NCBI RefSeq assembly: GCF_905475465.1 | Contig: NC_062256.1 | Location: forward strand, 8,007,662 to 8,071,661 | Reading direction: 5' to 3' | From: Pieris napi | Taxonomy: Eukaryota; Arthropoda; Insecta; Lepidoptera; Pieridae | DNA: 64,000 bases | Shown here: piece after piece, positions 32,446 through 43,362 of the stretch | Position numbering within the stretch: position 1 is the stretch's first letter | Layout of the letters: each line of letters starts with the position of its first letter | Program-made: the position numbers and the translations under genes | Notes under the pieces: generated by a model | Database searches by the model: none | Told to the model about the DNA's origin: nothing | Seen by the model: the letters and a program-made list of their open reading frames with translations, nothing else

Positions 32446-32991
32446 ATTATTATTAATATCATAATGTTTTACGCCGACCAGTCAGTGACTGGTCATCTTT
32501 TTCCTTGTACAATATAAGTTCGTCGTTTTAGTATGAAGGGAAAGTAACAATGGATTGCATATTTAATATGAAAATGCGGATGGAGCAAAAAATAAGAGAA
32601 TATTGCATTATATCCACAATAAATCTAATGACACGACACCGTCTATAAATATAATCGAAACAGGTAGAATTCGGTGGTTGAACATCGAAACGGCGTAAGT
32701 GGTTTCAAGATTGACAGCGGATTTTTGACCCAATCACGTTGATATAAGGTTTATAGCTATGTGAGGGGGCGTAAGTTCATCTTTTTGTGATGCCAGAGGT
32801 CGGTTGCTGAAAGGGTTGTGTGGGAACGGAGGGCACCTGCATCTACACATGGTGCTCAGTTTTTTATCTCTTCGCATAGAGCAGTCTAATGCAGTTTTTT
32901 ACCCATCTGGCGTAGAATCAACATAATTTTTGAATAACTACACCAACGTACCAAGTGGTCATTATGTTTTGCGTTGAAAATTTGAAAATGG
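32446..32991. other. Intergenic, nothing recognised
   Basis: No gene or repeat identified. Confidence 0.4.
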
Positions 32992-33309
32992 AATTATGAT
33001 TACATTAATTGATTAAACAGGGCACACTTTGCGAAGAAATGTTCACCGGTATGAACATGTCTTAATTACTCTAAGTTTGCATGATTTTAAAATTGGAATT
33101 ATGATGACTTAATACATCATTAAACAAGGCATACTTTCTTACGACGATCTTTTTGCGGGTATGGACAAGTTGTCTTAAATTAATTTGATTTTTGGTGATT
33201 TTGAAAATGGAATTATGATTATTTAACACTTGATTAAACAAGGCACACTTTGCGACAAATTTTTCGCCGGTATGAACACGTTGTCGTTGAATTTTCGGCC
33301 TACGCTTCA
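32992..33309 (-). pseudogene. Tandem array of three zinc-finger-linker-like units, decayed
   Basis: Three units of about 105-112 bp start at 32992, 33098 and 33209, each opening GAATTATGAT on the plus strand. On the minus strand they read RVHTGEKFVAKCALFNQVLN, then VHTRKKIVVRKYALFNDVL, and a third, more broken HTGEHFFAKCALFNQ across a frameshift. HTGEK is the C2H2 zinc-finger linker and the following x-x-K-C-x-L-F-x-Q recalls a finger core, but the second Cys and the His pair are not in place and the unit is ~37 rather than 28 codons. Either a dead zinc-finger exon or a tandem repeat with chance resemblance. Confidence 0.4.
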
Positions 33310-33520
33310 GTGTGCGACTCTCATCCCTGAGGTCGTATGTTCGATCCGCGGCTGTGCACCAATAGACTTTATGGCTATGTGGGCATTTAACATTTGCTCG
33401 AACGGTGAAGGAAAACATCGTGAGGGAACCGTGGATCGCGTGTGTCAGGCACAGATCACCTACTTGTCTATTAGATTGACAAGACGTGAAACAGATACAG
33501 AAATCTGAGGCCCAGACCTA
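33302..33520 (+). repeat. SINE-1 copy
   Basis: Good copy: GTGCGACTCTCATCCCTGAG, TGTTCGATCCGCGGCTGTGC, GCTCGAACGGTGAAGGAAAA, CAGAAATCTGAGGCCCAGAC. It abuts the zinc-finger-like array. Confidence 0.92.
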
Positions 33521-34103
33521 ATAATTATTTTTCATACAGGCTTTTATATAAAGAGGTTTAATTTAAAACATATGTCTAACATAGCAATCAATAACATTTC
33601 ACTATTGATGTCGCTTGCGTGTTTTAGTCCTACATGAATTTGCGGCCTTTAACGAAGGCTTATTAACAATTCATTGGCGAAGCAACAGCCAAGGAGGGTG
33701 AAAAGGCCGACAGGTAATGTGTTGCGAAATGAATAAATAGTGGCGAGAAATAGGGGCAGGTAATGACCACGCGACTTAATAATTCATAAACCAGTGGTGG
33801 GAGCTGGTGGAACATGTGATTGTAATAGCTTCACGGTTCTACTTAAATTGGATGGTATTTAATGACAAGTAATGAACACGATAATGCCACAGCAAACAGT
33901 TGCAACGGACAGTTTGCAGTCATGTCCTTCCTTGAATATGTCATGCGAATTTAATGATATTATTCACTTTTAATGGACACTTTCACACTTCCTTTTTCGA
34001 AACTGTAAAATCGATTTCCGGTTTCTTCGGGAGCGTTCAAGTATTACGTCAAAGAGTAAGTTTGACTCAAGTACATCAATGTGTTGGATTTTGACATAAA
34101 AAA
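33521..34103. other. Intergenic, nothing recognised
   Basis: No gene or repeat identified. Confidence 0.4.
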
Positions 34104-34377
34104 AAATCAGTGGCCCTATAACCTCTTTAGATATTGGCCTCAGATTTCTGAATCTGTTTCATGATCATTTTGAAATCTAATAGGTGATCAGCGTCCAGTG
34201 CCTGACACACGCCGTCCACTTTTCGGGTCTTAGACATGTCGGTTTCCTCACGATGTTTTCCTTCACCGTTCGAGCGAATGTTAAACGCGCAAATCGAGAG
34301 AAAGTCTTGGTACACAGCCGCGGATCGAACCTACGACCTCAGGTATGAGAGTCCCACGCTGAAGCCACTAGGCCAAC
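34104..34377 (-). repeat. SINE-1 copy, near full length
   Basis: From ATCAGTGGCCCTATAACCTC (3' end) to GCCACTAGGCCAACACTGC (5' end). One of the longest SINE-1 copies, useful for defining the family. Confidence 0.92.
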
Positions 34378-34732
34378 ACTGCTTTCATGGATTTTGACAT
34401 ACGGACATACTTCGCGCTGTCTCGTTTCTGAATCTCAGCCTTAGTTACGCTGTTCTTCCTTCATTTGCAAATATTAATTGAACAAAAATTGCCTCAGACA
34501 GGTTGGAGTATCAGCTTGCCACTTGAATTTTTAAATAAACATTAAAAACAATTTTTTGTAAATGTTATTATGCAAAAACAGCAGCCTTGCTCACTACTCG
34601 GCCTTTACAATTATAGTTATCTTTAAGATAATAATTGTATGCGTTCAAACAAAACGAAGGTTACAAGTAATTAATAATTATTGTAATAAATGCTAAGGGT
34701 AATATTCGTGAGCGCACAAGTCAAATCTTTTT

Positions 34733-34987
34733 TTTTTTAGAAAATTCACACCGATAGACCTAGTCCCATGCTTAGTTGGTGAAGCTTGTGTTATGGGTAC
34801 TAGGCAACGGATATACATACATATTATTGATAGATAGATATATAAATATATATTTAAATACCAAAGACCTAAGCACAACACCAAATGCTCATCACATCGA
34901 TGTTCGTCTCAGCCGGGGATCGAACCCGGGACCCATGGATTCGTAGTCAGGGGTACTAACAACTACACCAATCAGTCGTCAAAAAAA
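34733..34987 (-). repeat. SINE-2 (tRNA-derived) copy
   Basis: Reverse-oriented: poly-T at left, then ATTCACACCGATAGACCTAG, CTAGGCAACGGATATACATA, and at right a tRNA-like head GGGGATCGAACCCGGGACCC with GTACTAACAACTACACCAAT. Same family as 52172-52428. Confidence 0.9.
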
Positions 34988-35042
34988 ATCTAATATCTGT
35001 GTGAAACAAAGACTTATCCCAGCCTTTTTCATAAAAATAAGT

Positions 35043-35100
35043 TAGTTGTCTCTTTCTGTATAATTGTGTTTACGCTGTAATGAAAAGAGACAGATGAGTA
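35043..35100. repeat. 57-bp foldback repeat (family I)
   Basis: TAGTTGTCTCTTTCTGTATA, core TTGTGTTTAC, end TGAAAAGAGACAGATGAG; arms inverted. Confidence 0.65.
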
Positions 35101-35114
35101 TGATTCAAGATGCA

Positions 35115-35500
35115 TAAAACCTTGCCTGACTAACGGATGCGAAACATGGTCATATCAAAACAATATACAAAAATTGAGAGTGTGCCAGCAAGGGAAGCGA
35201 AGCATTAATAACCAAAAGACGTTTCAGAGTTAGACTAACAAAAATAAGGAATAACGATACTAGAAAATATAGAAAAGCGTGAAACAATTAAAATGGCGAA
35301 AGGTCATTAATAAGAGATAATACAGGTAAATGTACTAAAGATATTGTAGAATAGTATCAAAGACAAGGGATAATAAACCGAAGAAGACGATCTTAAAAGT
35401 AGCAGGCCCAATATGAAGAAGAAGACAGAAGGAAAGCCCCGGACAGACTACAGTGGAGGCGGTCTATGTTGGAAGACAAGCATGACGAAGAAGATTGAGT
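35115..35500 (+). pseudogene. RTE-type endonuclease-RT remnant
   Basis: Reads LTNGCETWSYQNNIQKLRVC then QQGKRSI, the hallmark L-x-x-G-C-E-T-W...L..CQ...R block after the RT domain of insect RTE-like LINEs. A later VKQLKWRKV piece and a final basic region follow. Many stops and frameshifts make it an old corpse. Confidence 0.75.
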
Positions 35501-35569
35501 ACTTTAATTATAATATTAAATAACAAAATATGTAAATTAATATGATACTGTTTTTATTAGTGATCATAA

Positions 35570-35735
35570 CAATCAAATATACAGTACTTACGATTTCAAT
35601 TACTTAACCTACATAAAAATAATTACACAATAATAAAAAGAAAATTAAAACAAATTTAAAATTTTGGTCCCTGTGGCAGTGGTACCTTTAACGCTGGCAG
35701 CAGCTCGCTGTGTTGCGATACTTATTCGTTGAGCA
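35570..35735. repeat. Repeat F copy
   Basis: TTGGTCCCTGTGGCAGTGGT, ACCTTTAACGCTGGCAGCAG after an AAAATTAAAAC run; the same segment occurs at 55255-55400. Likely a reverse-oriented LINE 3' UTR; no coding part. Confidence 0.55.
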
Positions 35736-36025
35736 AGTAAAGCACAAGCTAATCAATTCATAAGATTAGTTATTAGGTGTAAGAGCTTGGTTGATTAAAA
35801 TAAAGGCTTTATTAATTTAATATTTTACTCCAGTGTGATATATGAACAAATAATTAATATATAACGATAAACTTAAAAAACTCGTTGGTAATTAGGCATT
35901 TATTTATTTATAGCATACTAATTGTAACAATAAATATTATAAAACAATTATAGAATTAAAAGTTTTTTTATACACAGAAAACCTACTGGATATATTGGGG
36001 ATTGCTATAATGGGGCTTGTTGATG

Positions 36026-36192
36026 CAGCCCTGCGATTATGTAACTCGGTTGGCATTCTGATAAACAATAAACTACAAGCTTATCAGAATGCCAAATCGT
36101 AAAATGACTGCTTCACGACTGATTTGAGCGCGACCGCCGCTGCGAAAACCGCAGTGCGAGTTCGAAAAGTGAGTGACAGAATCGCAAGGCTG
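36026..36192. mobile_element. MITE J copy 1
   Basis: Ends CAGCCCTGCGATTATGTAAC and GAGTGACAGAATCGCAAGGC(TG) are inverted repeats (CAG...CTG). Internally an inverted repeat GGCATTCTGATAAAC / CTTATCAGAATGCC. Two more copies lie at 46135 and 46508. Superfamily unassigned; no clear target duplication. Confidence 0.65.
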
Positions 36193-36275
36193 GACTGTAC
36201 GAGAAAATACATAACACAAAGATTGTTTCCGGTAGCGGTGATAATTGCCCAGAAGGGTCTTATAATCTATCGTAT

Positions 36276-36506
36276 GAAGATACTCTTATCACTGAGGTAG
36301 ATTCGAACCCCGGTGTCACCAATGGATTTTCTACGTGCGCATTTAACATTCACTCGTACCGTGAAATAATTATCTTGACGAAACCGACATGCTTTAGACC
36401 TAAAAGTCGATCTCAAGCATAGAAGGCTACTACCACCCTTTAAAAAAAACCAAAATATCACGAAACAGATATAGTCTGAGGCCCATACCTAAAACTGTGG
36501 CGGCAC
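36276..36506 (+). repeat. SINE-1 copy, decayed head
   Basis: CTTATCACTGAGGTAGATTC, TTTAACATTCACTCGTACCG, GACATGCTTTAGACC, TCTGAGGCCCATACCT. Confidence 0.75.
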
Positions 36507-36610
36507 TGAAACTTACAAAAAAATTTTGAATCAATTTAACATCTTTTCTGTTGACGTTCATAAGTGTACTTGAATAAAGTTATTTTGACTTTGAGAGTTT
36601 GAGTTTGAAT
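36507..36610 (+). repeat. LINE-E tail fragment
   Basis: TTGACGTTCATAAGTGTACT then TGAATAAAGTTATTTTGAC; internal part lost. Confidence 0.6.
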
Positions 36611-36689
36611 TCAAGAAAATAGCGTACCAATTCTTAAAAGGCCGGCAACGCACCTGAGCCTCCTGCCCCTGTTCTATAAAAAAACTTCA
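36611..36689 (+). repeat. LINE-A 3' tail copy, short
   Basis: GCGTACCAATTCTTAAAAGG, CCGGCAACGCAC, then directly GAGCCTCCTGCC: the middle section is deleted. Confidence 0.75.
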
Positions 36690-37029
36690 TTAAACTTCAA
36701 CTTCATTCATTAAATCGCCCAAATTTCCATACTCTGTATAATTCGACATTACTCAACATTTTCTACTCAAAAACCATTGTGTGTAGTGTTAATCGGATGT
36801 TTTTTTGCATAAGCGGATAACCCTTTTACCTGCATTGAATGCGCATTGTATGCAATTGAGTTGTGCAAGGGTGCACAGGTCGCATGCAATGAACCATCGT
36901 TAATATATTTCGTAATTTTGGCTTTAATGCTAATCGATTATGCAGTTTTCAATGGATTTGTTGCTAGGAAAATACGTGAAACTCTCTAGATATAATAATA
37001 ATTCCGATTTGGCCGGGGCGTCTCTCACT

Positions 37030-37643
37030 ATACTCGTAACACGATGTTGCTTACAAACGTTGTGTAAAACAAAAACTTGGCTATTAAAAAAAGTGGCGGA
37101 GAGTTTATTGCCAGTTCTTTTCTTCCGTTCTACGCTCTGGCAGTAAATGTAAAATTAGAAGCATTTAATGTATATTTCTTTTCTGACGTTCATAAGTGTA
37201 CATTATGTTACCCTATTAAAATGAGTGGCGGAGAGTTTATTGCCAGTTCTTCTCTTCCGTTCTACGCTCTGCTGGCAGTAAATGTAAAATTAGAAGCATT
37301 TAATGTATATTTCTTTTCCGACGTTCATAAGTGTACATTATGTTACCCTATTAAAATGAGTGGCGGAGAGTTTATTGCCAGTTCTTCTCTTCCGTTCTAC
37401 GCTCTGCTGGCAGTAAATGTAAAATTAGAAGCATTTAATGTATATTTCTTTTCCGACGTTCATAAGTGTACATTATGTTACCCTATTAAAATGAGTGGCG
37501 GAGAGTTTATTGCCAGTTCTTTTCTTCCGTTCTACTGGCAGTAAACGTAAAATTAGAAGCATTTAATGTATTCTTTTTTGACGTTCATAAGTGTACATTG
37601 TGTTACCTATAAGAATAAATGAGTTTTGACTTTGACTTTGATT
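37030..37643 (+). repeat. LINE-E tail with 4 in-frame tandem units (132/135 bp)
   Basis: The block AGTGGCGGAGAGTTTATTGC recurs at 37092, 37224, 37359 and 37494 (periods 132, 135, 135). The middle units are essentially identical. Every period is a multiple of three and the unit lacks stops in one frame, so a repetitive 155-codon open frame spans 37077-37544; this is a product of the repetition, since single copies elsewhere do not encode it. The last unit ends normally with GAATAAATGAGTTTTGAC. Confidence 0.88.
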
Positions 37644-38402
37644 TTATGTATTCTATACAAGTGATGGAACAAAAGTCCGCTATTGTATAATTGTATCGCT
37701 ATTCCATGTATTGATAATTTCTGCTAAATAGGGAATTTTTCTATTCTCCGATGTTATTTCTATTCTCGACATTATCGTATTGGCTTAGATTACTGTTGAA
37801 CCTTGGGGGGACTCCGGCTGGGATTAATTTAGCTGAAGAGAGTACTATTTATGTGCACCTTGCAAGATCTATGGGTAAAGTGCGATTTCATTATTTTAAT
37901 TATTGCTATATGTACGCCAATTTTTAGCAGTTTATTGATGGTTTGGTGCCAGACTGTGTGACAAATAACATTAAGTAAGTAAGGATAATGTATATTTCAA
38001 TAATTTTGAATTCCTGAAAGTTGAGTTAATATTCGTATGGGAATAGAACTTAGGGTCACCCTACAATCAAAGTTTTTGCTTCAAGCAAAAAATGAATTTT
38101 TCTAATGCAATATAGGTCAGGTGCGCACTGCGCAACCCTTTCGTATCGTGGGAGTGCGTTTTTTTGGCAAAAAAATACAAGATGTTTTGTGCGATACTTT
38201 TTTCTATTGCAAAGTGTTTGTGATAATTTGTTCCCACAATTTTCAATAGATTAGGGAAGTGATGACAGTTATACTGATCTCTAAATCGGCTCATAACGGT
38301 TAATGGCATGGATTGCCTTTTTTGCTTAAAGTGAAAATTATTCAACATCCTTTTAATTTCATTCATTCCTGACTAATTTACATATAACCTGTCCTTATTA
38401 TA
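37644..38402. other. Intergenic, nothing recognised
   Basis: A 99-codon open frame on the minus strand (38067-38366) resembles no family I recognise. Confidence 0.4.
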
Positions 38403-38730
38403 CGGATTGCAGACCAAGAGCTAAGCTAAGTTAGTTTAGCTTAGCTCGCATAGCTGACGCAGTTTTCCATACTTGTGTGCAGACCGCAAACTGTGCGAAC
38501 TAAGCTATGTGAGCTAACTAAAATATGCGAAGCTAAGTTAGTTGTGTATGCCGATGCGCAGCTACACGAGCTAAGCTAAGCCCCTCCCGCTCCCCGCACT
38601 CCCTTTGCACACACTGACTGAGCTTTGGCTTAGCTGTTGGTGTGCATGCTATTTATTTCTAGCTTAACTTAGCTTGCTTGGCATAGCTTAGTTTAGCCTT
38701 GGCATAGCTAAGTTTTCGGTCTGCAACCGG
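38403..38730. mobile_element. MITE-like element filled with AGCTAAG words
   Basis: Ends CGGATTGCAGACCAAGAGCT and, reversed, CCGGTTGCAGACCGAAAACT are terminal inverted repeats. The interior contains more than a dozen AGCTAAG/CTTAGCT/TTAGCT words in both orientations, plus a short C-rich patch. Non-coding. Superfamily and target duplication not determined. Confidence 0.6.
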
Positions 38731-38887
38731 CTTTATGTATAATGGAGTTCGTACGTTCGTAAAAACAAAATGATTATTGTATTGTGATCTTATTACCAAC
38801 CAAGTGTCAAAATTTTAGTTTAAACCTACCAATAAGGGTAAAATTCATAATCGAGACATAGCCTTAAGTACGATTTCCGTTAGCCAA

Positions 38888-39104
38888 AGTGGCGCTACAA
38901 CCTTTTTAGGACCAGGCCTCAGATTTCAGAGATCATCCTGTGCCTGATAGAGGGCGTCGAGTTTTTGTGTCTAAGGCAAGCCGGTTTCCTCACGTTGTCT
39001 TCTTTCCCTTTCGAGGGTATGTTAAAAGCGCACATAGAAAGAAAGTCAATTGGTGCACAGCCAGCGATCGAACCTACAACCTCAGGGATGAGAGCCGCAC
39101 TCTA
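38888..39104 (-). repeat. SINE-1 copy
   Basis: AGTGGCGCTACAACCTTTTT at left, ATCGAACCTACAACCTCAGG at right. Confidence 0.88.
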
Positions 39105-39672
39105 AAGAAAATAACACTGCCTTCCTTTTATTACCATATCTACGGTAAAACAAATAAAATCAAATCTTTGCTAAATTTGGCAATAGTTTCCTAGCAAGAA
39201 AAACAGTTGTTTTACCAAATAATAAGTTTTTTTTATAATTTAAATAACCCCGAAAGTAAACCACGTAACGTTTTCCTGCGTAGAATTAAAACTTTTTACA
39301 GTTGAACTAATGGTTCAAGTCAAAACGTATTTGCTGAAAGAATAATGATGGTCGCGACGGGAGAGCCGGAAACAGGCATTCGCATTAACTTCCTCTCCGT
39401 ATGTTCGAATGTTGAATTTAAAAAAACATCTATCAAATCTAATAACAGGTTTACCCTTCCGCAATTTTGAATTTCGAATTCGAACAGTGTTTTGATGCGT
39501 CAAATTCGCTGTCTATTGTTCATAGATTTGTCTGTATATAGGCCGATGGCTGGCCATGCGTCATACTCGTGAACGGGTGCTACTTGTGGTGACTGGTCGG
39601 AATTGAATTTGTGTATGATGGTGATGGTGATGTTAGTTATTTCGACTATGTATTTGCATGTTGTTCCCACGA
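39105..39672. other. Intergenic, nothing recognised
   Basis: No gene or repeat identified. Confidence 0.4.
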
Positions 39673-39998
39673 GAATGTAAGTGCGTGCTCCTATTTCACC
39701 ATGCCTCCTGCTGATAGAGGACAAATCTTTGTTTTTAATTTATTTTATTATTATTAATTGTTTAAGATGTCATGTGGAACATGCAGCTCCTTACAAACAT
39801 TGTGTAAAACAAAAAACTTGGCGATTAAAGAGAGTGGCGGAGGGATTATTGCCAGTTATTCTCTTCCGTTCGCCCTTACGCCCTTGATTTGAGAACTGGC
39901 AGTAAATGTAAAATTAGAAGCATTTCATATATATTTATTTTTTGACGTTTATAAGTGTAACCTATATGAATAAATGATTTTTAAATTTGAATTTTGAA
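39673..39998 (+). repeat. LINE-E 3' tail copy, longest type
   Basis: Begins GAATGTAAGTGCGTGCTCCT, then CACCATGCCTCCTGCTGATA, GATGTCATGTGGAACATGCA and the standard end. Matches 56889-57222 in reverse from end to end. Confidence 0.82.
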
Positions 39999-40534
39999 TA
40001 AACTAAATACAACTTTAAGACATAGATATTAACAATTATAGATAGTGGCTTCTGTTATTTATTGGCATTTGCATTAATTCCCATTTAAGTATTTATTACA
40101 AAATATATGCGCAACGGTTAAAGTTTTAAGAAGATAAGGGCTAGTTTTAAAGCAGCTATGCTATCTAGATCGAGCCAATAAGGTCTCTAATAATAATAAC
40201 TTATCATCGATAATAACTTATCAAGTATAACGTTAATAATATGAACCTTCAAATGTATATTTTTATAAAAACTAAGCTGTCGATTTAAAAACGTTATCGC
40301 TGAGTGGCTGGATAGTTTTTACTAAGTTCAAGATCATATTGCAATTAATTGAGAGCAAATATGCTGAAACAGTGAGGGTGATTTTTTCAGACAGGTTCAT
40401 TGAACTATGTGTGCTAGAGACAGTCTAAGCACGGAATTCAAAACAGCATCATTTATATCGAGTCATTTTGACAAACCATATGAAAATAATAATCTATTAG
40501 TCTGATTTTAGACTAGTGTACACTAAAACATCCT
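39999..40534. other. Intergenic, nothing recognised
   Basis: No gene or repeat identified. Confidence 0.4.
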
Positions 40535-40700
40535 TTTTTTATATAATAGGGAGGGCAAACGAGCCTACGAGACGCCCATAGAGTGTAGCCATCGCAGCCC
40601 ATGGATACCCATTTTTAGTGGGTGCGTTGCCGGCCTTTGAGGAAAGAGTACACTCTTACTTTGAAAAGTTGGAGGTCGTATCTCTCAGGGAAGGTATATA
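40535..40700 (-). repeat. Repeat B copy
   Basis: GGGAGGGCAAACGAGCCTAC, CGCAGCCCATGGATACCCAT, GGGTGCGTTGCCGGCCTTTG, GAAAGAGTACACTCTT. Related pieces at 8337, 17172 and 60830. Orientation assigned arbitrarily. Confidence 0.65.
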
Positions 40701-40771
40701 TATATATAGTCCGCTTATATTACTTCAATGAAACCTGATTCTTATTGAAACTAAATCAGTCTTATTGTCCT

Positions 40772-40828
40772 GTGTTGTCTCTCTTTTCTCCAGCGTGAAC
40801 ACCATTAGACAGTAAGAGATGAAAGATA
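40772..40828. repeat. 57-bp foldback repeat (family I)
   Basis: GTTGTCTCTCTTTTCTCC with the core GTGAACACCATT (diverged) and end AGTAAGAGATGAAAG. Confidence 0.5.
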
Positions 40829-41079
40829 ACATAAGATTGTATTGCCATTATATTATCGATTTCTTTTTGTAATGCATAATTGTATGTTCAGTGTTATTCA
40901 GCGTGATATAGTGAGTGCCTGTATGTGTATAGCCTATACAAAGAAATTTAAAAAAAAAAATCCAATTTAATTAATATAATAATTTAAAATTAAAATTCCT
41001 GCTTCTAATAAGTGTCGTGGGCAGTTTACAGAACCTTTGTCAGAACTAAGAATTGTCTGGTATTCGGACGGTAATATAC

Positions 41080-42045
41080 TATTGTATACAAATAAACTAC
41101 TTTTGTGTACAAATTAACTACTGCGGTGTAAAGATTAACTTTTAACTTTTGTAAACTTACTAAAGTTTACAAATGAACAACTATCGTGTACAAATGAACT
41201 ATTATTGTGTAAACTTAACTACGATTGTATAGAATTGAACTACTGATGTATAAAATCAGTCAATCAATCTTACACTCTAAAAGAACACACACACTCAAAC
41301 ATATGATACAGACATATACACACATACCTCATACACACTCACTCACACACACTTACACTCTCACACATCAACATACACTTAACTGAATACAACGAACACC
41401 CCTCAATTTATCACTCATACACGATGCATCTTTTAACTTGTATAAATATTGTTTTGTTTTTGTAATATTATTCCCTTTTGTCTAAACTTACATACCTAAT
41501 TAAGTGTACCTAGGAAGAGCGGATACTCCAAACACAAGTATATTATACATACTTAAATGGAGGCTCCAGCCACATGTTGTTATCATTGTAAGTGATTGAA
41601 TAAATATTTTTTCATTTTTTCATTTTTCATTTTCATAAAAATTAACTACTACAATTTACATATGAACCACTATAGTGTACAAACGAACTACTATTGTGTA
41701 AAATTAACTACAACCGTGTAGAAATTAACTACTGTGTAAACATTAATTACTTTCATTTATTTGAAAAAAAAAACATTTCAATTAATTTATAAATCCGGAG
41801 AACGACCAACATACTAATAGCTATAATAAAGAAGAAAGATACGAGGGTTAGGTCATTAATATTTGTTTTAAATTATTCTTAAATGAAGCAGAAATACACA
41901 CAAATGTATTACTACCGTGTAAAAAATATCTACTACAATTCACAGATGAACAACTATACTGTACAAATGAACAACTATAGTGTTCAAATGAACAACTACC
42001 GTGTACGAATTAACTACTAAAGTGTACAAACAACTACCGTGCAAT
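41080..42045. repeat. Degenerate ~20-24-bp minisatellite with insertions
   Basis: The phrase AACTACTATTGTGTACAAAT and variants recurs many times at 41080-41250, 41640-41760 and 41900-42045. The interruptions at 41251-41640 and 41761-41895 look like inserted repeats. The first starts with an (AC)-rich stretch and ends GATTGAATAAATATTTTTTC, like a LINE 3' end. Confidence 0.7.
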
Positions 42046-42787
42046 TACTAGTTTCTTTTTTAAGTCTAAAGCCACCATTTCTCAGTTTCAAAATAAACTT
42101 ATCACGTTGCATTTCAAAGTTTTTGTGTTCGTTTTTGCACAAAATTCCCTCCAACAAAAACACATTTGAAGTTAACTAAATGTTTGCTTAGTGACAAAGC
42201 AAACTTGGAGATCTTATAGGATTAAACTTTTGGATTTTTACCGTGAGGTAAGCGACTTTGGATCGCGATTTTTAGATTTTTTTACTCCTACTGCTTGCAT
42301 ACATATAAAGATACTATCGGACCCGACAGACGTCCTGTACCTACACCTGTCTTAAATACAAAAAAATTTAAACTTAATAAAATATCTAATTGTAAATCTA
42401 CAAGCCGTTTAAGTATTACGTAAGCATTAAGGAGGGGAGGGGGTCTCTAATTTTCTTATTTGGTGATTACGTCAGCAATAATTATTTACTTCTTTACAGA
42501 TATTACACACGTTGTCTATGCTTGAAAACGAAATGCATTTTCGAGGATTCCTACAAACAACTAATATGTTTATATACCATTAGTTTTGAGAGCTTTCTTA
42601 TATCTCCCCTAAATTTCCAGTACGGCCGGTTTCCCGTGCTTTGCAATGCCTTACCTCATCCGTCACCAAGTCATCTGTATTACATACACATACTCATACA
42701 CATGTACACATACATATATACATACACCTATTTTATTTTTTATAAATCAATTAACACAGACTATACAGAAGTATTGATCTACTGGAA
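42046..42787. other. Intergenic, nothing recognised
   Basis: An (ACATAC)-like run at about 42680-42725. No gene seen. Confidence 0.4.
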
Positions 42788-42993
42788 TTAGCGTGCGCCT
42801 CTCAATTATGATGTCGTGTGTTCGTAACACGGCTGTTCTTCAATGAACAAAATTCGTTCCTATGGTAAAGGAACACATCATGCCTTAGAGCCAAAATGTC
42901 ATCGGCATGTGTCAGGTACAGAAAGCTGATCACGTCTATTACAAAAACAAATGAAAACGAAACAGATAGAGAAATCTGAGGCCAGGGCATAGA
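42788..42993 (+). repeat. SINE-1 copy, decayed
   Basis: GCGTGCGCCTCTCAATTATG, GGCATGTGTCAGGTACAGAA, AGATAGAGAAATCTGAGGCC. Confidence 0.75.
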
Positions 42994-43041
42994 TATTGTA
43001 GCTTTACGCTAGACATTTTCTATTGAAGTCTATTGTCTATC

Positions 43042-43362
43042 TATATTTCACCATGCCTCCTGCTGATAGAGGACAACTCTTTGTTTTTAATTTATGTTAT
43101 TATTATTAATTACTTAAGATGTCATGTGGAACATGGTTTAATGGTTGCAGCTCCTTACAAACGTTGTGTAAAAAAAAACATGGCGATTAAAAAGAGTGGC
43201 GGAGAGTTTATTGCCAGTTCTTCTCTTCCGTTCTACGCCCTTGATTTGAGAACTGGCACTAAATTTAAAATTAGAAGCATTTATATGTATTTCTTTACAG
43301 ACAAGTCATAAGTGTACAAAGTGTTACCAATATGATTAAATTATATTTGAATTTTGAATTTA
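43042..43362 (+). repeat. LINE-E 3' tail copy
   Basis: CACCATGCCTCCTGCTGATA, CATGGTTTAATGGTTGCAGC, GTGGCGGAGAGTTTATTGCC and the standard end. Confidence 0.82.

Noticed and set aside
36800..36900. TGCATTG/CAATGCGACC-type inverted words
   Set aside because: Arms are short and imperfect; not distinguishable from chance in this sequence.
37077..37544. 155-codon repetitive open frame
   Set aside because: It is the LINE-E 3' tail in tandem; single copies elsewhere are non-coding. The frame is open only because the repeat period is divisible by three.
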